Positions 1-11,300 of a stretch of DNA of 32,994 nt are shown in pieces. The stretch spans positions 1-32,994 of the forward strand of contig NHEN01000079.1 in the NCBI GenBank assembly GCA_002172625.1. The letters run 5' to 3'. The notes below the pieces were generated by a model. It was not told the origin of the DNA. It did not search any database and was given only the letters and a program-made list of their open reading frames with translations. Position numbers and translations under genes: made by a program. The DNA is from Verrucomicrobiaceae bacterium TMED86. Its GTDB lineage: Bacteria; Verrucomicrobiota; Verrucomicrobiia; Verrucomicrobiales; Akkermansiaceae. The first letter of the stretch is position 1. The number at the start of each line of letters is the position of its first letter.

Positions 1-903
1 CTGGATAATGGAATCCCCACGATAACCCAACTTGGTCTTCCCTTGAAATCTCTCGTGAGGAATTCGCGGCACATGAATATCGTGTCCAGAGAAGAAGAGG
101 AAAAAGGGCTTATCCTTATTCTCTTCCATGAAGAGATTCGATTGCTCGACCCACTTGTCGGCGAGGTCTTCATCACGGAATCGGGCGGCGTGCCCTCCGG
201 TGTAAAACCCAATCCGGCTGATCCCATTATGAATCGTCTGATTGTGACCGTGGGACCAATCCATTTTTAAGGTATCGCGATGAGACACTCCGGTGGGATG
301 CTCGCCCTCGGGCTTCTTTCTACCCACCCAAAGAGGATCTTTGGGATCAAGATTGAGCACGTGGTGATCTTTGACATACACCTGCGGAACACGGTCATTG
401 GTCGTGGGAAGCAAGAAGCAGCTATCGAATCCAATCTCCAAAGGTCCCGGCTTCAATTCGCCATTCCAATCAGGTCCGCCATCTTTACCATTCTCTCCTT
501 CCGCACCCAATCCAAGGTGCCATTTCCCAACCACCGCAGTTGCGTATCCACCACGCCGAAGAATCGAAGCAATCGTCTCGACTCCCGGCTTGATAATCGC
601 CGGAGCATTCGGGGGAGCAATCCCGGTACGCTTCCCTCGAAAGGCGTAATTTCCCGTCAGCATCGAGTATCGGGTGGGAGTGCAGGTTGACGCCGAACAA
701 TAGCCACTAGTGAATTTCACTCCCTGAGAGGCCAGCTTATCGATATGAGGCGTTTTAAGTTCTGTCGCGCCGTAACACGACACGTCTCCATAGCCGAGAT
801 CATCAGCCATGATGACGACGATATTGGGTTTGCGTTTTTCTGCGAAGGCGCTGGTTTGCGCGAGCAATACCAAGGCGGTTAAGCTGATTAGGTTCTTTTT
901 CAT
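1..903 (-). CDS. Sulfatase (arylsulfatase A-like), partial; C-terminus lies beyond the left edge
   Basis: Reverse-strand frame is open from ATG (cat at 901-903) to base 1. It translates as MKKNLISLTALVLLAQTSAFAEKRKPNIVVIMADDLGYGDVSCYG...GYCSASTCTPTRYSMLTGNY...VGKWHLG. It has a signal peptide and the C-x-P-x-R formylglycine motif (CTPTR). It is missing from the ORF track because it has no stop in the window. Confidence 0.93.
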   Translation of the reverse strand, partial: MKKNLISLTALVLLAQTSAFAEKRKPNIVVIMADDLGYGDVSCYGATELKTPHIDKLASQGVKFTSGYCSASTCTPTRYSMLTGNYAFRGKRTGIAPPNAPAIIKPGVETIASILRRGGYATAVVGKWHLGLGAEGENGKDGGPDWNGELKPGPLEIGFDSCFLLPTTNDRVPQVYVKDHHVLNLDPKDPLWVGRKKPEGEHPTGVSHRDTLKMDWSHGHNQTIHNGISRIGFYTGGHAARFRDEDLADKWVEQSNLFMEENKDKPFFLFFSGHDIHVPRIPHERFQGKTKLGYRGDSIIQ

Positions 904-2432
904 TTTTTGAGTGATTTGTATTTCTTCATCCAGGTCTGGGTCTCCATCAATTCGCCAGCTTCGAGGCGCTTCCAGAGTTCCGGTTCGTCCTTCTTGATTC
1001 CAGCACGCGCACGCTCAGCCGCAAGCCACTTTTCCGGCATACGTCTCCCGAGATCAGCCAAACCCAGGTCGTGATTCTCCATCTGCCACTGGGCTTCATG
1101 AGCGCGCATCGTTTTCAGCACAGGAGCATATTCGGGATTTTCAGCCAGATTATTCAATTCTTCGGGATCCTTCCCCAAATCATACAGCTCCTCGATCGGC
1201 TTTTGATCAGCAAAGAAGGTCAATTCCCGCGTATTCAGCTTCCCCTCCTGCTTCAATCTCCGCATGACGTGCAAGGCCGGACGGTTAATTTCCAAATACG
1301 CCTGGTCTGTCGCCCAGGGAACTTCAGGCATATGGTTCCGAATATACTTAAAATCCGCCGTCGTGATGCTCCGAGAGCATTCATCGATCTCATCCCAAAT
1401 ATCCCGGGCCGAGCGCACATACTGGCGATACTCCGGTTTCTCTATCCCAATGAGTGGCTTGGAAGTTATGTAGTCGGGGATTTTTGCGCCAGCCAAACTC
1501 AACACGGTCGCCGAGATATCCGTCGTACTGACCAAGTCTTCGACAACCGTTCCAGCTTTCACCAATCCCGGAGCCCAGATAATCATAGGAATATGAATGC
1601 CCGGTTGATGAAGGTATCCCTTACCCCGTAGATTGCAGCGACCGTTGTCAGCGATAAAAATCACCACGGTGTTTTGGTCGAGCTTCTGCTCCTTAAGGCT
1701 TTCCATCAACATTCCGACTTCGTTATCCATGTATTCTACCTGATCCAGATAGCAGGCCCAATCATAACGAATCTCAGGGGTATCTGCGAAGGACGGCGGA
1801 AGCTTAATCTCATCCAATGAAACCGGATGTTTCGATGCTTTCCTGACACCATTCCACCAATCGCCGCGATGAGTAACAACAAGTTGAATTTGGTTAAAGA
1901 ATGGTTGGTCCGCCGCCGTGAAGCTTCCAATTTTATCAAAGAGCCCAAATTTCTTTTTCCCATCCCAATCCCCAAGTGCTTTGTGTTTGAAATTGCAGTC
2001 TGTCTTCGTCCCTTTCCGCATCACCTCATCATGACCGAGTAGGCAATTGTATCCGGCATCGCGGAGCCACGATGTGATGGGCTTGTAGGGGGCTTTCAAA
2101 GGAACGCCCCGGTTACTCCGGTGGTGGTGAGCATCAATAACAGTTTGATGAACACCCACCATCATCGATGAACGGTTAGGCGAGCAAATGGGGCTCGGGC
2201 AATAGGCTCTTTCGTAAAGCGCGCCCTCCCTTGCCATCTTGTTGAGATTTGGTGTTTTCACACCAGCCGTGCCATAGCACTCCAGATCCGTCCCCATATC
2301 CTCGGCCATCATCCAGATAATGTTGGGCTTTCTACTCTCGGCCATTAAGCGGGAGAGACAAAAGCCTACCAATAATACGACCCTGCCAAGCTCTCTAATC
2401 CCTTTGCTCTGTTTCACGATAATGTCTGACAC
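900..2432 (-). CDS. Sulfatase (Cys-type), secreted
   Basis: 510 aa with N-terminal hydrophobic segment, KPNIIWMMAEDMG metal-site motif and CSPNR (C-x-P-x-R) in CPSPICSPNRSSMMVG. Its TGA stop overlaps the start of the next sulfatase (ATGA). Confidence 0.93.
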   Translation of the reverse strand: MSDIIVKQSKGIRELGRVVLLVGFCLSRLMAESRKPNIIWMMAEDMGTDLECYGTAGVKTPNLNKMAREGALYERAYCPSPICSPNRSSMMVGVHQTVIDAHHHRSNRGVPLKAPYKPITSWLRDAGYNCLLGHDEVMRKGTKTDCNFKHKALGDWDGKKKFGLFDKIGSFTAADQPFFNQIQLVVTHRGDWWNGVRKASKHPVSLDEIKLPPSFADTPEIRYDWACYLDQVEYMDNEVGMLMESLKEQKLDQNTVVIFIADNGRCNLRGKGYLHQPGIHIPMIIWAPGLVKAGTVVEDLVSTTDISATVLSLAGAKIPDYITSKPLIGIEKPEYRQYVRSARDIWDEIDECSRSITTADFKYIRNHMPEVPWATDQAYLEINRPALHVMRRLKQEGKLNTRELTFFADQKPIEELYDLGKDPEELNNLAENPEYAPVLKTMRAHEAQWQMENHDLGLADLGRRMPEKWLAAERARAGIKKDEPELWKRLEAGELMETQTWMKKYKSLKK

Positions 2433-2612
2433 TGCTTTTAAGAAAACCAGCGCAAGGGATCGACAAAAAAGCTCTCAGGTCAGGAATAACACGAAAAGAC
2501 CACTCATCACACGGTCCCAGAACCGCTCTATATTTCCTATAGAAGAGATCCGCAAACATCCCACTCTCAGCATGATGAATCCTATCCTATCGTAGACTCT
2601 TCATCCATTCAC

Positions 2613-2646
2613 AAAAAAGCCGACGGAGTCATTCCCCGTCGGCTTT
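2613..2646 (-). terminator. Rho-independent terminator of htpG
   Basis: Perfect 8-bp stem gccgacgg (2619-2626) / ccgtcggc (2636-2643), 9-nt loop, followed on the minus strand by a T6 tract (2613-2618), just after the htpG stop. Confidence 0.9.
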
Positions 2647-2662
2647 ATATTGAGTTCACTTC

Positions 2663-4498
2663 TCACTTCATCAAGGAGCCCATCAGGTCGTTCATACCCG
2701 CTACCACACTGGCGGGATTCTTGACCATTCCGGCTGCGAGCAGAGCATTGTCAGCCAATTGATGGGCGACCATCTCAGCCACTGCGGCATTGGAAGAACG
2801 CAGCTCGTTGAGCTTTTCGACCAATTCGTGACTTGGGTTAAACTCAAGACGCGCCTTCAGTTCGGGAGCATTTTGGCCCATCGATTCCATCATGGCACGC
2901 ATTTGGCCACTTGGAGCATCCTTGGGCGTAAGAGCCACGACCGGGTGCGACACCAGACGCTTTCCGACCTCCACACTCTCAACCTTATCCTTAAGAGTCT
3001 CACCCAACCAATCGACGAGTTCTTTGCTTTCATCTTCGTTGAGCTTTGATTCCTCTTCCGGAAGATCGTCCATCTCAATCTCCGCCCGATCAGCACTGAC
3101 GAGAGCCTTCCCTTTGTATTCACGAAGGGTCTCCATAATGTAATCATCAATTCCATCAGTGAAGAAAATGACTTCAATTCCGCGCTTCTGAAAAGCCTCG
3201 AGATAGGCTCCGCTCTCCATGGCCGCACGATCCAGACCAACAAGGTAGTAGATCGAATCCTGCTCTTCTTTGGCACGAGTGAGATACTCTTCGAGTGAAG
3301 TTTTCTCCCCAGCTTCCGTCATACTTGTTTCGAAGCGGAGTAACCCGGCGAGAGACTCATGGTGATCAAAAGAAGTCGCGATTCCTTCTTTGAGGAAACG
3401 TCCGAAGACTTCGAAGAATTCTTCGTGTTTCTTCGGGTCCTTTTTGGCCTCGGTGGTTAGATGCTTGATGAAGCGCTTCGTCAAAAGACGGTTCAGTTTC
3501 TGAATCAAGGCACTGTCCTGCATCGATTCACGGGAAATATTCAGCGGAAGATCTTCACTATCCACTACACCACGAAGGAAACGCAACCACTCGGGAAGAA
3601 GGCCCTGAGGCTCGGCATCGATAAGAACCTTGCGGCAATAGAGCGAGACTCCCGACTTCATCTGCCCGAAACCAAATCGCTCGGTATTTTCAGCCGGAGA
3701 GTAGAGCAATGCGTTGATATCAATCGGCGCGTCGGCACTAAAGTGAAGCGTGTGACGCGGCTCATCAACAGCGTGCGCGCAGTATTGGTAAAACTCCTTA
3801 TACTCTTCGTCGCTGATTTCCTTTTTATTCTTCAACCAAATTGCTTCGACAGTATTGACGAGCTCTCCATTGAGATTAAGCGGAAATGAAACGAAACGTG
3901 AGTAGCGTTCGATGATACCCTTGATCGTCGCCTCCTTGGCAAAATCCGCGCAATCTTCTTTGAGATGCACTACAATCCGACATCCACGCTTTTCGCCTTC
4001 GGCATCAGATACGGTGTAACCACTCTGCCCATCACTCTCCCACTTCAAATGTTCCGTTTCCTCATCCCAGGAATGAGTGAAGACCTCCACCTTGTCGGCA
4101 GCCATAAAAGCCGAATAGAATCCCACTCCGAACTGACCGATCACCGAAGCGTTGGCATCGCCTTTTTCTTTAAGTGCTTCCAAAAACTCCTTTGAGCCGG
4201 AACGGGCAATGGTGCCGAGATTATCTGAAAGCTCCTGACGATTCATTCCGATCCCGTGATCAGAGAAGGTGATCGTCTTAGCTTCCTCGTCGGTGGTAAT
4301 GTTGATTTCCAGCGGAAGATCAGCCTCGAACACGCTGTTCTCGGTCAACTGTTTTAATCTCAGTTTCTCGAGAGAATCCGAAGCATTCGAAATCAACTCA
4401 CGGACAAAGATTTCCTTATCGGTATACAAGGAATGGATAACAATATCGAGAAGCTGCCGAACTTCGGCCTGGAATGATTGGGTTTGCGGTTCGCTCAT
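2663..4498 (-). CDS. htpG: Molecular chaperone HtpG (Hsp90 family)
   Basis: QAEVRQLLDIVIHSLYTDKEIFVRELISNASDSLEKLR, DHGIGMNRQEL, GQFGVGFYSAFMAADKV. The likely start is MSEPQTQ (4498), not the longer ORF start at 4549. Confidence 0.97.
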   Translation of the reverse strand: MSEPQTQSFQAEVRQLLDIVIHSLYTDKEIFVRELISNASDSLEKLRLKQLTENSVFEADLPLEINITTDEEAKTITFSDHGIGMNRQELSDNLGTIARSGSKEFLEALKEKGDANASVIGQFGVGFYSAFMAADKVEVFTHSWDEETEHLKWESDGQSGYTVSDAEGEKRGCRIVVHLKEDCADFAKEATIKGIIERYSRFVSFPLNLNGELVNTVEAIWLKNKKEISDEEYKEFYQYCAHAVDEPRHTLHFSADAPIDINALLYSPAENTERFGFGQMKSGVSLYCRKVLIDAEPQGLLPEWLRFLRGVVDSEDLPLNISRESMQDSALIQKLNRLLTKRFIKHLTTEAKKDPKKHEEFFEVFGRFLKEGIATSFDHHESLAGLLRFETSMTEAGEKTSLEEYLTRAKEEQDSIYYLVGLDRAAMESGAYLEAFQKRGIEVIFFTDGIDDYIMETLREYKGKALVSADRAEIEMDDLPEEESKLNEDESKELVDWLGETLKDKVESVEVGKRLVSHPVVALTPKDAPSGQMRAMMESMGQNAPELKARLEFNPSHELVEKLNELRSSNAAVAEMVAHQLADNALLAAGMVKNPASVVAGMNDLMGSLMK

Positions 4499-4568
4499 AA
4501 TTAATAAATCAGTGCGCGCGCAAAATAGCGAAGACTCACCCGCTGTCAACTCATGGCCGCGCAGCGCT

Positions 4569-5159
4569 CTAGGCCTGCAATTTCAGGACTTTGTTAAGGT
4601 CCTCTATCCACTCCCGGGCGTGATCGTTATCAGCATCTAGGGAAACGACCTTTTCGTAACAGACCTTGGCTTCTTGATATCGTTTCTGGGCCACAAGATA
4701 GCCTGCCAGATTCCCGTAGGCTTCATCGAGTACTTCTCCACCGATCGCGATGGCTTCCCGGATAAGATACTCGGCCCGCGCCACTTCACCTTGCTGGAAA
4801 GCTGCCTGTGCAGCAAAAACGAGATACTCGCCCTCATTACTATCGATCTTATTGGCTTCGCGATAATCTTTCTCCGCCTCGGCGTAATTTCCGCGATGAG
4901 ACTGCAAATCCCCCCGTTGGGAAAGGAATGCCGCACTCAAGTCTTCGGGAATCTCTTCCTCGATTCGCGCCAGAGTCGCCTCGGCATGATTGAGATCTCC
5001 GAGATCAACCAGATTTGCAACATATATCAGGGTCGCGGCATAATTCTCATCAGCCTCATCCTTCACCAAGATCTTCTCGTAAAGGTGACGTGCCGTAGCG
5101 AGCTGATCCAGCTCCTCGGCATCCTCAAGAAGCTCCAATAAATCATTGATGGAAGACAT
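4569..5159 (-). CDS. Tetratricopeptide repeat protein
   Basis: 196 aa with several degenerate TPR units (e.g. GNYAEAEKDYREANKIDSNEGEYLVFAAQAAFQQGEVARAEYLIREA). 9 bp downstream of guaA. Confidence 0.8.
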   Translation of the reverse strand: MSSINDLLELLEDAEELDQLATARHLYEKILVKDEADENYAATLIYVANLVDLGDLNHAEATLARIEEEIPEDLSAAFLSQRGDLQSHRGNYAEAEKDYREANKIDSNEGEYLVFAAQAAFQQGEVARAEYLIREAIAIGGEVLDEAYGNLAGYLVAQKRYQEAKVCYEKVVSLDADNDHAREWIEDLNKVLKLQA

Positions 5160-5168
5160 AATGAAATT

Positions 5169-6692
5169 CTACTCCCACTCGATGCTCGCTGGCGGCTTGG
5201 TCGAAATATCGTAAAGGACGCGATTAATTCCGCTGACCTCATTCAAAATATCCTGACTGGCCTCGCGAAGGAGTTGCGCAGGCAGATCAACCCACTCCGC
5301 GGTCATTGCGTCTTCACTGATCACCGCACGCAGATTAGTGGCCCATTCATAGCTTCGCTCATCGCCTTTCACACCAACTGTTTTGACGGGGATCAGGCCG
5401 GCATAGGCCTGCCAAACCTTATCATACCAGCCATGCTCCTTGAGTTTTCCGATGAAAATGGCGTCACAATCGCGAATAATATTGAGACGATGACGATCAA
5501 CCGCCCCCGGACAACGCACCGCAAGTCCCGGTCCCGGGAAAGGATGACGATTGAGAATTTCTTTTTCAATTCCCAGGGAGGCACCCAATTCTCGAACCTC
5601 GTCTTTGAAGAGTTCCGCTAATGGTTCCAGCACTTTCCCCTGCTCCTGCAATTCGAGAATCTTGGGAACCCGGTTGTGGTGAGTCTTGATCACGGAAGCC
5701 TTCGACTTGGCATTGGAGGCACTTTCGATGACATCGGGATATAATGTTCCCTGCGCCAACATCTCGGCATCGCCAACCGCATCCCAAAATACGTCGATAA
5801 ACATGTTTCCGATGATCTTGCGCTTTTCCTCCGGATCGTCCTTGCCAGCAAGGGCATCAAGAAAACGATCAGTGGCATCAACCGTTTCGATATCCACTTT
5901 CATTCGCTTAAAATTCGCCTGAACTTCGGCTGACTCATTTTTTCGAAGGAGACCATTGTCGACAAAGATGGCGCGTGTATTGACTCCGGCCTCTTTGAGC
6001 AGAACGGCCAACACAGTGCTATCGACACCCCCGCTCACTCCGCAAACCACCTGGCGCTCGCCCACGACTTCACGAATCCCTTCGATCATCTCGCGCTTGA
6101 AATCTTCGATGTGGAATGGCTGCAGCTTTTCCGCCTGATTAAGGAAGTTGTTGAGTATCTTGTTGCCCTCGTGGCTGTGGGTCACCTCGGGGTGAAACTG
6201 AATTCCGAAAAAGCCACCCGGCCACTTCAAACTAACCGGCGTGCCGGGTTGATTGGATGCAATCACTTCCACATCGTCGTGAAGATCCTGCACGGTATCA
6301 GAGTGACTCATCCAGACCTGCGATTCGGCAGACACGTCGGCATACAAATCCTCGTGCGTGGTGGGAGCTAGCATTGCAGGACCATACTCACGCTTGTTGC
6401 TCGCCTTCACCGAACCACCAAACTTGATGTTGAGCAGCTGCATTCCGTAGCACACTCCAAGAACAGGAACGCCATAGGATTTCAGTTTCTCAAAATCAAT
6501 ATCCGGAGCATCCGGTTCACTGGTGCTTTTTGGTCCACCCGAGAGAATAATCGCTCCGGGCGTTCCAATTTCAGAAATATCTTCCGGCGAATAAAGTTTG
6601 GCAAAGTATCCGAGTTCACGCACCCGTCGCACAATGAGCTGGGTGTATTGCGAACCGAAATCGAGAACCGCGACGTGTTGATTTTCTTCCAT
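5169..6692 (-). CDS. guaA: GMP synthase (glutamine-hydrolysing)
   Basis: VLDFGSQYTQLIVRRVRELGYFA, GVCYGMQLL, FGIQFHPEVTHS, VCGVSGGVDSTVLAVLL, RHPFPGPGLAVRCPG; ends PPASIEWE. Confidence 0.97.
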   Translation of the reverse strand: MEENQHVAVLDFGSQYTQLIVRRVRELGYFAKLYSPEDISEIGTPGAIILSGGPKSTSEPDAPDIDFEKLKSYGVPVLGVCYGMQLLNIKFGGSVKASNKREYGPAMLAPTTHEDLYADVSAESQVWMSHSDTVQDLHDDVEVIASNQPGTPVSLKWPGGFFGIQFHPEVTHSHEGNKILNNFLNQAEKLQPFHIEDFKREMIEGIREVVGERQVVCGVSGGVDSTVLAVLLKEAGVNTRAIFVDNGLLRKNESAEVQANFKRMKVDIETVDATDRFLDALAGKDDPEEKRKIIGNMFIDVFWDAVGDAEMLAQGTLYPDVIESASNAKSKASVIKTHHNRVPKILELQEQGKVLEPLAELFKDEVRELGASLGIEKEILNRHPFPGPGLAVRCPGAVDRHRLNIIRDCDAIFIGKLKEHGWYDKVWQAYAGLIPVKTVGVKGDERSYEWATNLRAVISEDAMTAEWVDLPAQLLREASQDILNEVSGINRVLYDISTKPPASIEWE

Positions 6693-6694
6693 GA

Positions 6695-8149
6695 TTAGCT
6701 GGCAGGCTGGTAGTTGGTAGGCTCCTCGGTAATGGTGACGTCATGCGCGTGACTCTCACGAAGTCCGCCTGCCGTGATTCTAACGAACTCTGCCTTCTTC
6801 CGAAGTTCGGTCAGATTGCGGGCTCCGACGTAGCCCATTCCCGAACGAAGACCGCCCATTAGTTGAAACACGACGTCCGCCAATGGACCTTTGTAAGGAA
6901 CGCGTCCCTCAACACCTTCCGCGACAAGTTTGCCACTGGAATTCTGGCCGTAACGATCTCCCGCTCCTTTGCGCATTGCCCCGATCGAGCCCATGCCACG
7001 ATAGGTCTTAAAGCGACGCCCTTGCGAATGCACTGTCTGTCCGGGACTTTCGCGGGTTCCTGCGAGAAGCGACCCCAGCATTACCAGATCAGCTCCGGCA
7101 GCGAGAGCTTTCGTAATATCACCTGAGTATCGAATTCCACCATCCGCGATTACTTTGACCCCTAACTCGTGGGCGGTATCTGCAACATTTTGCACTGCGG
7201 TAAATTGAGGCATCCCCACTCCTGAGATCACACGGGTCGTGCAAATCGAACCGGGTCCAACACCGACCTTCAAACAATTCGCTCCCGCGCTGATAAGATC
7301 CTTCGCTCCCTGCGAGGTGACAACATTACCAGCGACGACGGGAATGTTTCCCAACCCGCGGAGAGCACCAATGACTTCCATCACCCGCGAGGTGTGTCCG
7401 GTAGCGGCATCGATGAAGAGCGCATCAGCTCCGGCGTCGATGAGAGCTTTTGCCCGTTCTAAAAATTCTGGTCCCGGTCCTACGGCGGCACCGCAACGGA
7501 GCTGCCCATTGGGATCCTTGGCGGCATTGGTGAAAGTGATTCGCTTTTCGATATCAGCGCCGGTAATCAACCCGCCGAGCGTGCCGTCGGCATTAATAAG
7601 CGGAAGTTTCTCAATGCGATTTTCGTAGAGAATGACACGAGCCTTGTGCTGGTCCATCCCAACCGGAGCGGTCACCAACTTCTCAATGGAAGTCATGACA
7701 TCTTCCACCAAAGCTGTCTCGCTCGGAACATGACGAAGATCGCGACCGGTCACCATTCCTTCCAGCTTGTCATTTTCATCAACAACCGGAAATCCGGAGA
7801 AACCCTCGCGCTCCATAATTTCTCGAACTTGCGCCACCGTAAACTTGCGAGAAACCGTAAGCGGTTGTTGAATCACGGCATTTTCAGATCGTTTCACTTT
7901 CGCAACCATCGAGGCCTGCTCATCGATGGGGCAGGCCCGGTGAATCACCGCAATACCGCCCTCACGAGCCAAGGCCATCGCGAGTTCGGTTTCGGAGACT
8001 GTATCCATCGCCGCGGAGACCACGGGGATATTGAGAGGAATTCCGTCGCAAAGCTCGGTTCGAACATCGGATTCCGAAGGGAGCAATTCGCTCAAACCGG
8101 GCGTCAATAAAACGTCGTCAAAAGAAAGGGCCAAAGAAGGTTCCGCCAT
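6695..8149 (-). CDS. guaB: Inosine-5'-monophosphate dehydrogenase
   Basis: [13 protein letters not shown]-domain region, [38 protein letters not shown]. Starts 3 nt upstream of guaA. Confidence 0.97.
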   Translation of the reverse strand: MAEPSLALSFDDVLLTPGLSELLPSESDVRTELCDGIPLNIPVVSAAMDTVSETELAMALAREGGIAVIHRACPIDEQASMVAKVKRSENAVIQQPLTVSRKFTVAQVREIMEREGFSGFPVVDENDKLEGMVTGRDLRHVPSETALVEDVMTSIEKLVTAPVGMDQHKARVILYENRIEKLPLINADGTLGGLITGADIEKRITFTNAAKDPNGQLRCGAAVGPGPEFLERAKALIDAGADALFIDAATGHTSRVMEVIGALRGLGNIPVVAGNVVTSQGAKDLISAGANCLKVGVGPGSICTTRVISGVGMPQFTAVQNVADTAHELGVKVIADGGIRYSGDITKALAAGADLVMLGSLLAGTRESPGQTVHSQGRRFKTYRGMGSIGAMRKGAGDRYGQNSSGKLVAEGVEGRVPYKGPLADVVFQLMGGLRSGMGYVGARNLTELRKKAEFVRITAGGLRESHAHDVTITEEPTNYQPAS

Positions 8150-8364
8150 GAACGATAGAAGGGAAATGGAGATCTGAAAGCAAGCGCGATTCCTTCAGAT
8201 TTGTGAAATTCTGCAATTCTCATTGTGAATAAGTCCAAGAAATGCCCGATCATCGAAAAATCGCGTCTTTTTTGTAACCTTCCCGTCCCGAGACTCTTAA
8301 CAGGCTTGAACACCCTGCCTAAGACCGTCACTCTCTTCTTACCGTCCCTACTCATAGTTTTTAG

Positions 8365-11300
8365 ATGAACGCCCATTCTCTCTTCCTTCGTCGCTCTCTC
8401 TCTTCATTCATTCTCCTGTTTGCCCTGCTCTCTTCGGCAGGGGCTCAGACGCAACCACCCTCCTTCTCCCTCAGTATATCGTCCGAGACCGTTGGCATCG
8501 GAAGTTGCGCCGAGCTCACTTTTGAAATCCAGAACAACAGCGAAATCACAGCTAATAATCTCGATTTCACACTCAACTTACCCGACGGAGTGGCTCTGAC
8601 TGATCCCGCCATTGCCACCAGCAATTGCGGCGGAACATTCAGCGCGGCCGATGGAGGAAATACAATTTCCCTCGCCGGAGGAACCGTAGCCCCCAATGCC
8701 ACTTGTTCCGCCCGAGTCGGAATCACTCTCACAGCGGCGGGCCCCTTTGACCTGACGACCGGTGATTTGACCTCAAGTGCCGGAAACAGCGGAAATGCCA
8801 CGATTCAAGTCGGAGCGCCCGTCAACGGACCTTCCCTTGGGTTTTCGAAATTCTTCACCACTAGCCCAATTCAGCTCGGTGGACAAACGACGCTCATCTA
8901 TACTATTCAAAATCAATCTCAAGTCGATGCCTTCGGGATTTCTTTTACCGATGATCTCTCTCCTGGAATCGTGGTGGCAAACCAAGCTAACATTGTCAAC
9001 AGCTGCTCCACGGCGACACTGACAGCGATCGCAGGCTCCCAACAAATCACCTTCAATGGCGGAACTCTCGCTGCGGGCCAAAGCTGCACCCTCTCCCTCG
9101 ATGTCGTCGGCGTAACCGCGGGGTCAAATTTCAGCATGTCGAGTGACATCACTTCAAGCTTCCAAAACTCTCAACCCGTATCTTCCGGGCGCGCTTGTGC
9201 CATTCTCGAAGTGATCCCTCCCGAGGACCTCGCCAACATTTCTTTTTCCAAAAATTTCCTCGAAGACTCGGTTGGACCCGGTGGAACCGCCACGCTGGAG
9301 TTTTCCATCACCAATAACAGCCAGAGTGAGACCTTCTCGCAGATCAACTTCACCGACGATCTCGACGCCATGCTGCCCGGAGCGGTCGCAGTCAACCTTC
9401 CCTATGATGGAGGATATTTCGTCAATGCGAGCTTCGACGACAGCACCCCCATCATCCTGAGCAACACTTGGGATTACCTTGACGAACTCCAAAACGAAAA
9501 CGGCAGAAATGATGACTACCCTGTCGATGGTTCGGGAAACGTTTGGAATGACGCCACCTTTGACACGTCAACGTCCACCATCGGTCCTTGGGAAACCGGA
9601 AACGCACCCTTTAAGGCAGGTGAAATCGACGCCTTCCCTCCCGGAAGCCCCGCTATTCTTGATGGCATTGATGCCGCTCCAAATGGAGAGAACCTCGTGA
9701 CCACTTACCTCTTCCGTCAGGACTTTAATCTCGACGCCACTCAAGCTGACATTTCCAACTGGCTAATCGAGCACGTCTTCGACGACGGCGGCATCGTCTA
9801 CATTAACGGCAAGGAAGTCTACCGATCACCTCAAATGCCTGCCGGACAAGTTACAACAACCACCCTCTCAGGTCTCGGCAACGAATCCAGTCAGGTCATT
9901 TCTCCGGTCAACCTCGCCGGATTCCTTGTCGCCGGATCAAACACGATTGCCGTCGAAGTGCATCAAACCACTCTCGATAGCAGTGACGTTGGATTTTCAC
10001 TGAACCTCATCCCCGCCTCGGACTCTCCAACTGGAGGATTCAGCTACGCAGACGACACCTTCGAGGGAACCAACGACGCCGGGGCCGCAGACGGAGCCCT
10101 TGATCCCGTCGGCGGGTTTACCGGCGGCGGCATCAGCGCGACCATGGGAGGCAAAAACTTCTTCACAGGCTTCTTCAACCCCCCAAGCTCCGGCGGGTGG
10201 TCACGCACTTTCACCGTTGATGAAGCCGGCGTAATTCCGGTAAGTCTCCGATACCGGCTTATATTTGACGGAACATACGAAGATGATGAATCCGGGCAGG
10301 CCCTTTTTGAATTAAATGGTATTCGCTATGGCAATGGCCCCAACAACTCACTTGCGCAATTTTTCGGTGGCGTCGGAGTCGATCAGGATTCGGGCTGGCA
10401 GACCTTCACGACCAATATTTCCCTTGGTGCGGGCGAACACACAATCTTGCTCGGTGGATACAACAACAAATCAAACTCGGGCTCCGAGGTGATGCAGGTC
10501 TTCTTTGATGATGTTCAAATCGGAACTCCACGAACTCCTACTCGAATTTGCGGACCTAATTCAGCCCTCGCTGGTAGCAACGTTTTGTCATTAAGCGGAG
10601 GCCAACTCACGCCCGGACAAACATGCTCATTTCAAGTAGGAGTAAAAATCCCGGTAGCCACTCCCTTTGGTGAATACTTCAACACAACCAGCCTCATCTC
10701 AACAGAAGTCATCGGATCGACTTTGGTAGGATTTCCCGCGACCGACACCTTGCTGATCGCTCCGGTCATTCCGGCTTTCTCAATGAACTTTGGCCCCGAC
10801 GCGATCAATGCCGGCGAAAATTCCACCCTAACTTTCACGATCGACAACAGCGAATCTCAGCTACCTGCGGAAAATATCACTCTGAATCACCAACTCCCGG
10901 CCGGATTGATTCTCTCTACCCCAACCGGCTCTTCCACAACTTGTCAGGGAGGAACGCTCACCGCAGTCAGCGGAACAGACACCATCTCCTACACCGGAGG
11001 AACGGCCCCCCCAGGACAGATCTGTGAAGTTACCGTCAATGTCACCAGTATCGAAGGTGGCGAGTTTTCTAACACCAGCGAGGAACTCACCAGCTCTCTC
11101 GGTAATAGCGGAACGGCAAGCGATACCATTGATATCCAACCTCTCGTTGCGATTGCACTCAGTATCGACAGTTCCACCGAGATAGTCATTGCCGGTTCCG
11201 GTCCCGAAAACCTCACCTACGTCATCACCGCATTCAATGGCGGACCATCGACCGCGACAGACCTCGTCATTGATCAGAGCGAAACACTTCCCTCCGGAGC

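Noticed and set aside
1071-1631. 186-aa + strand ORF inside sulfatase 2
   Set aside because: Shadow ORF opposite a gene with strong sulfatase motifs.
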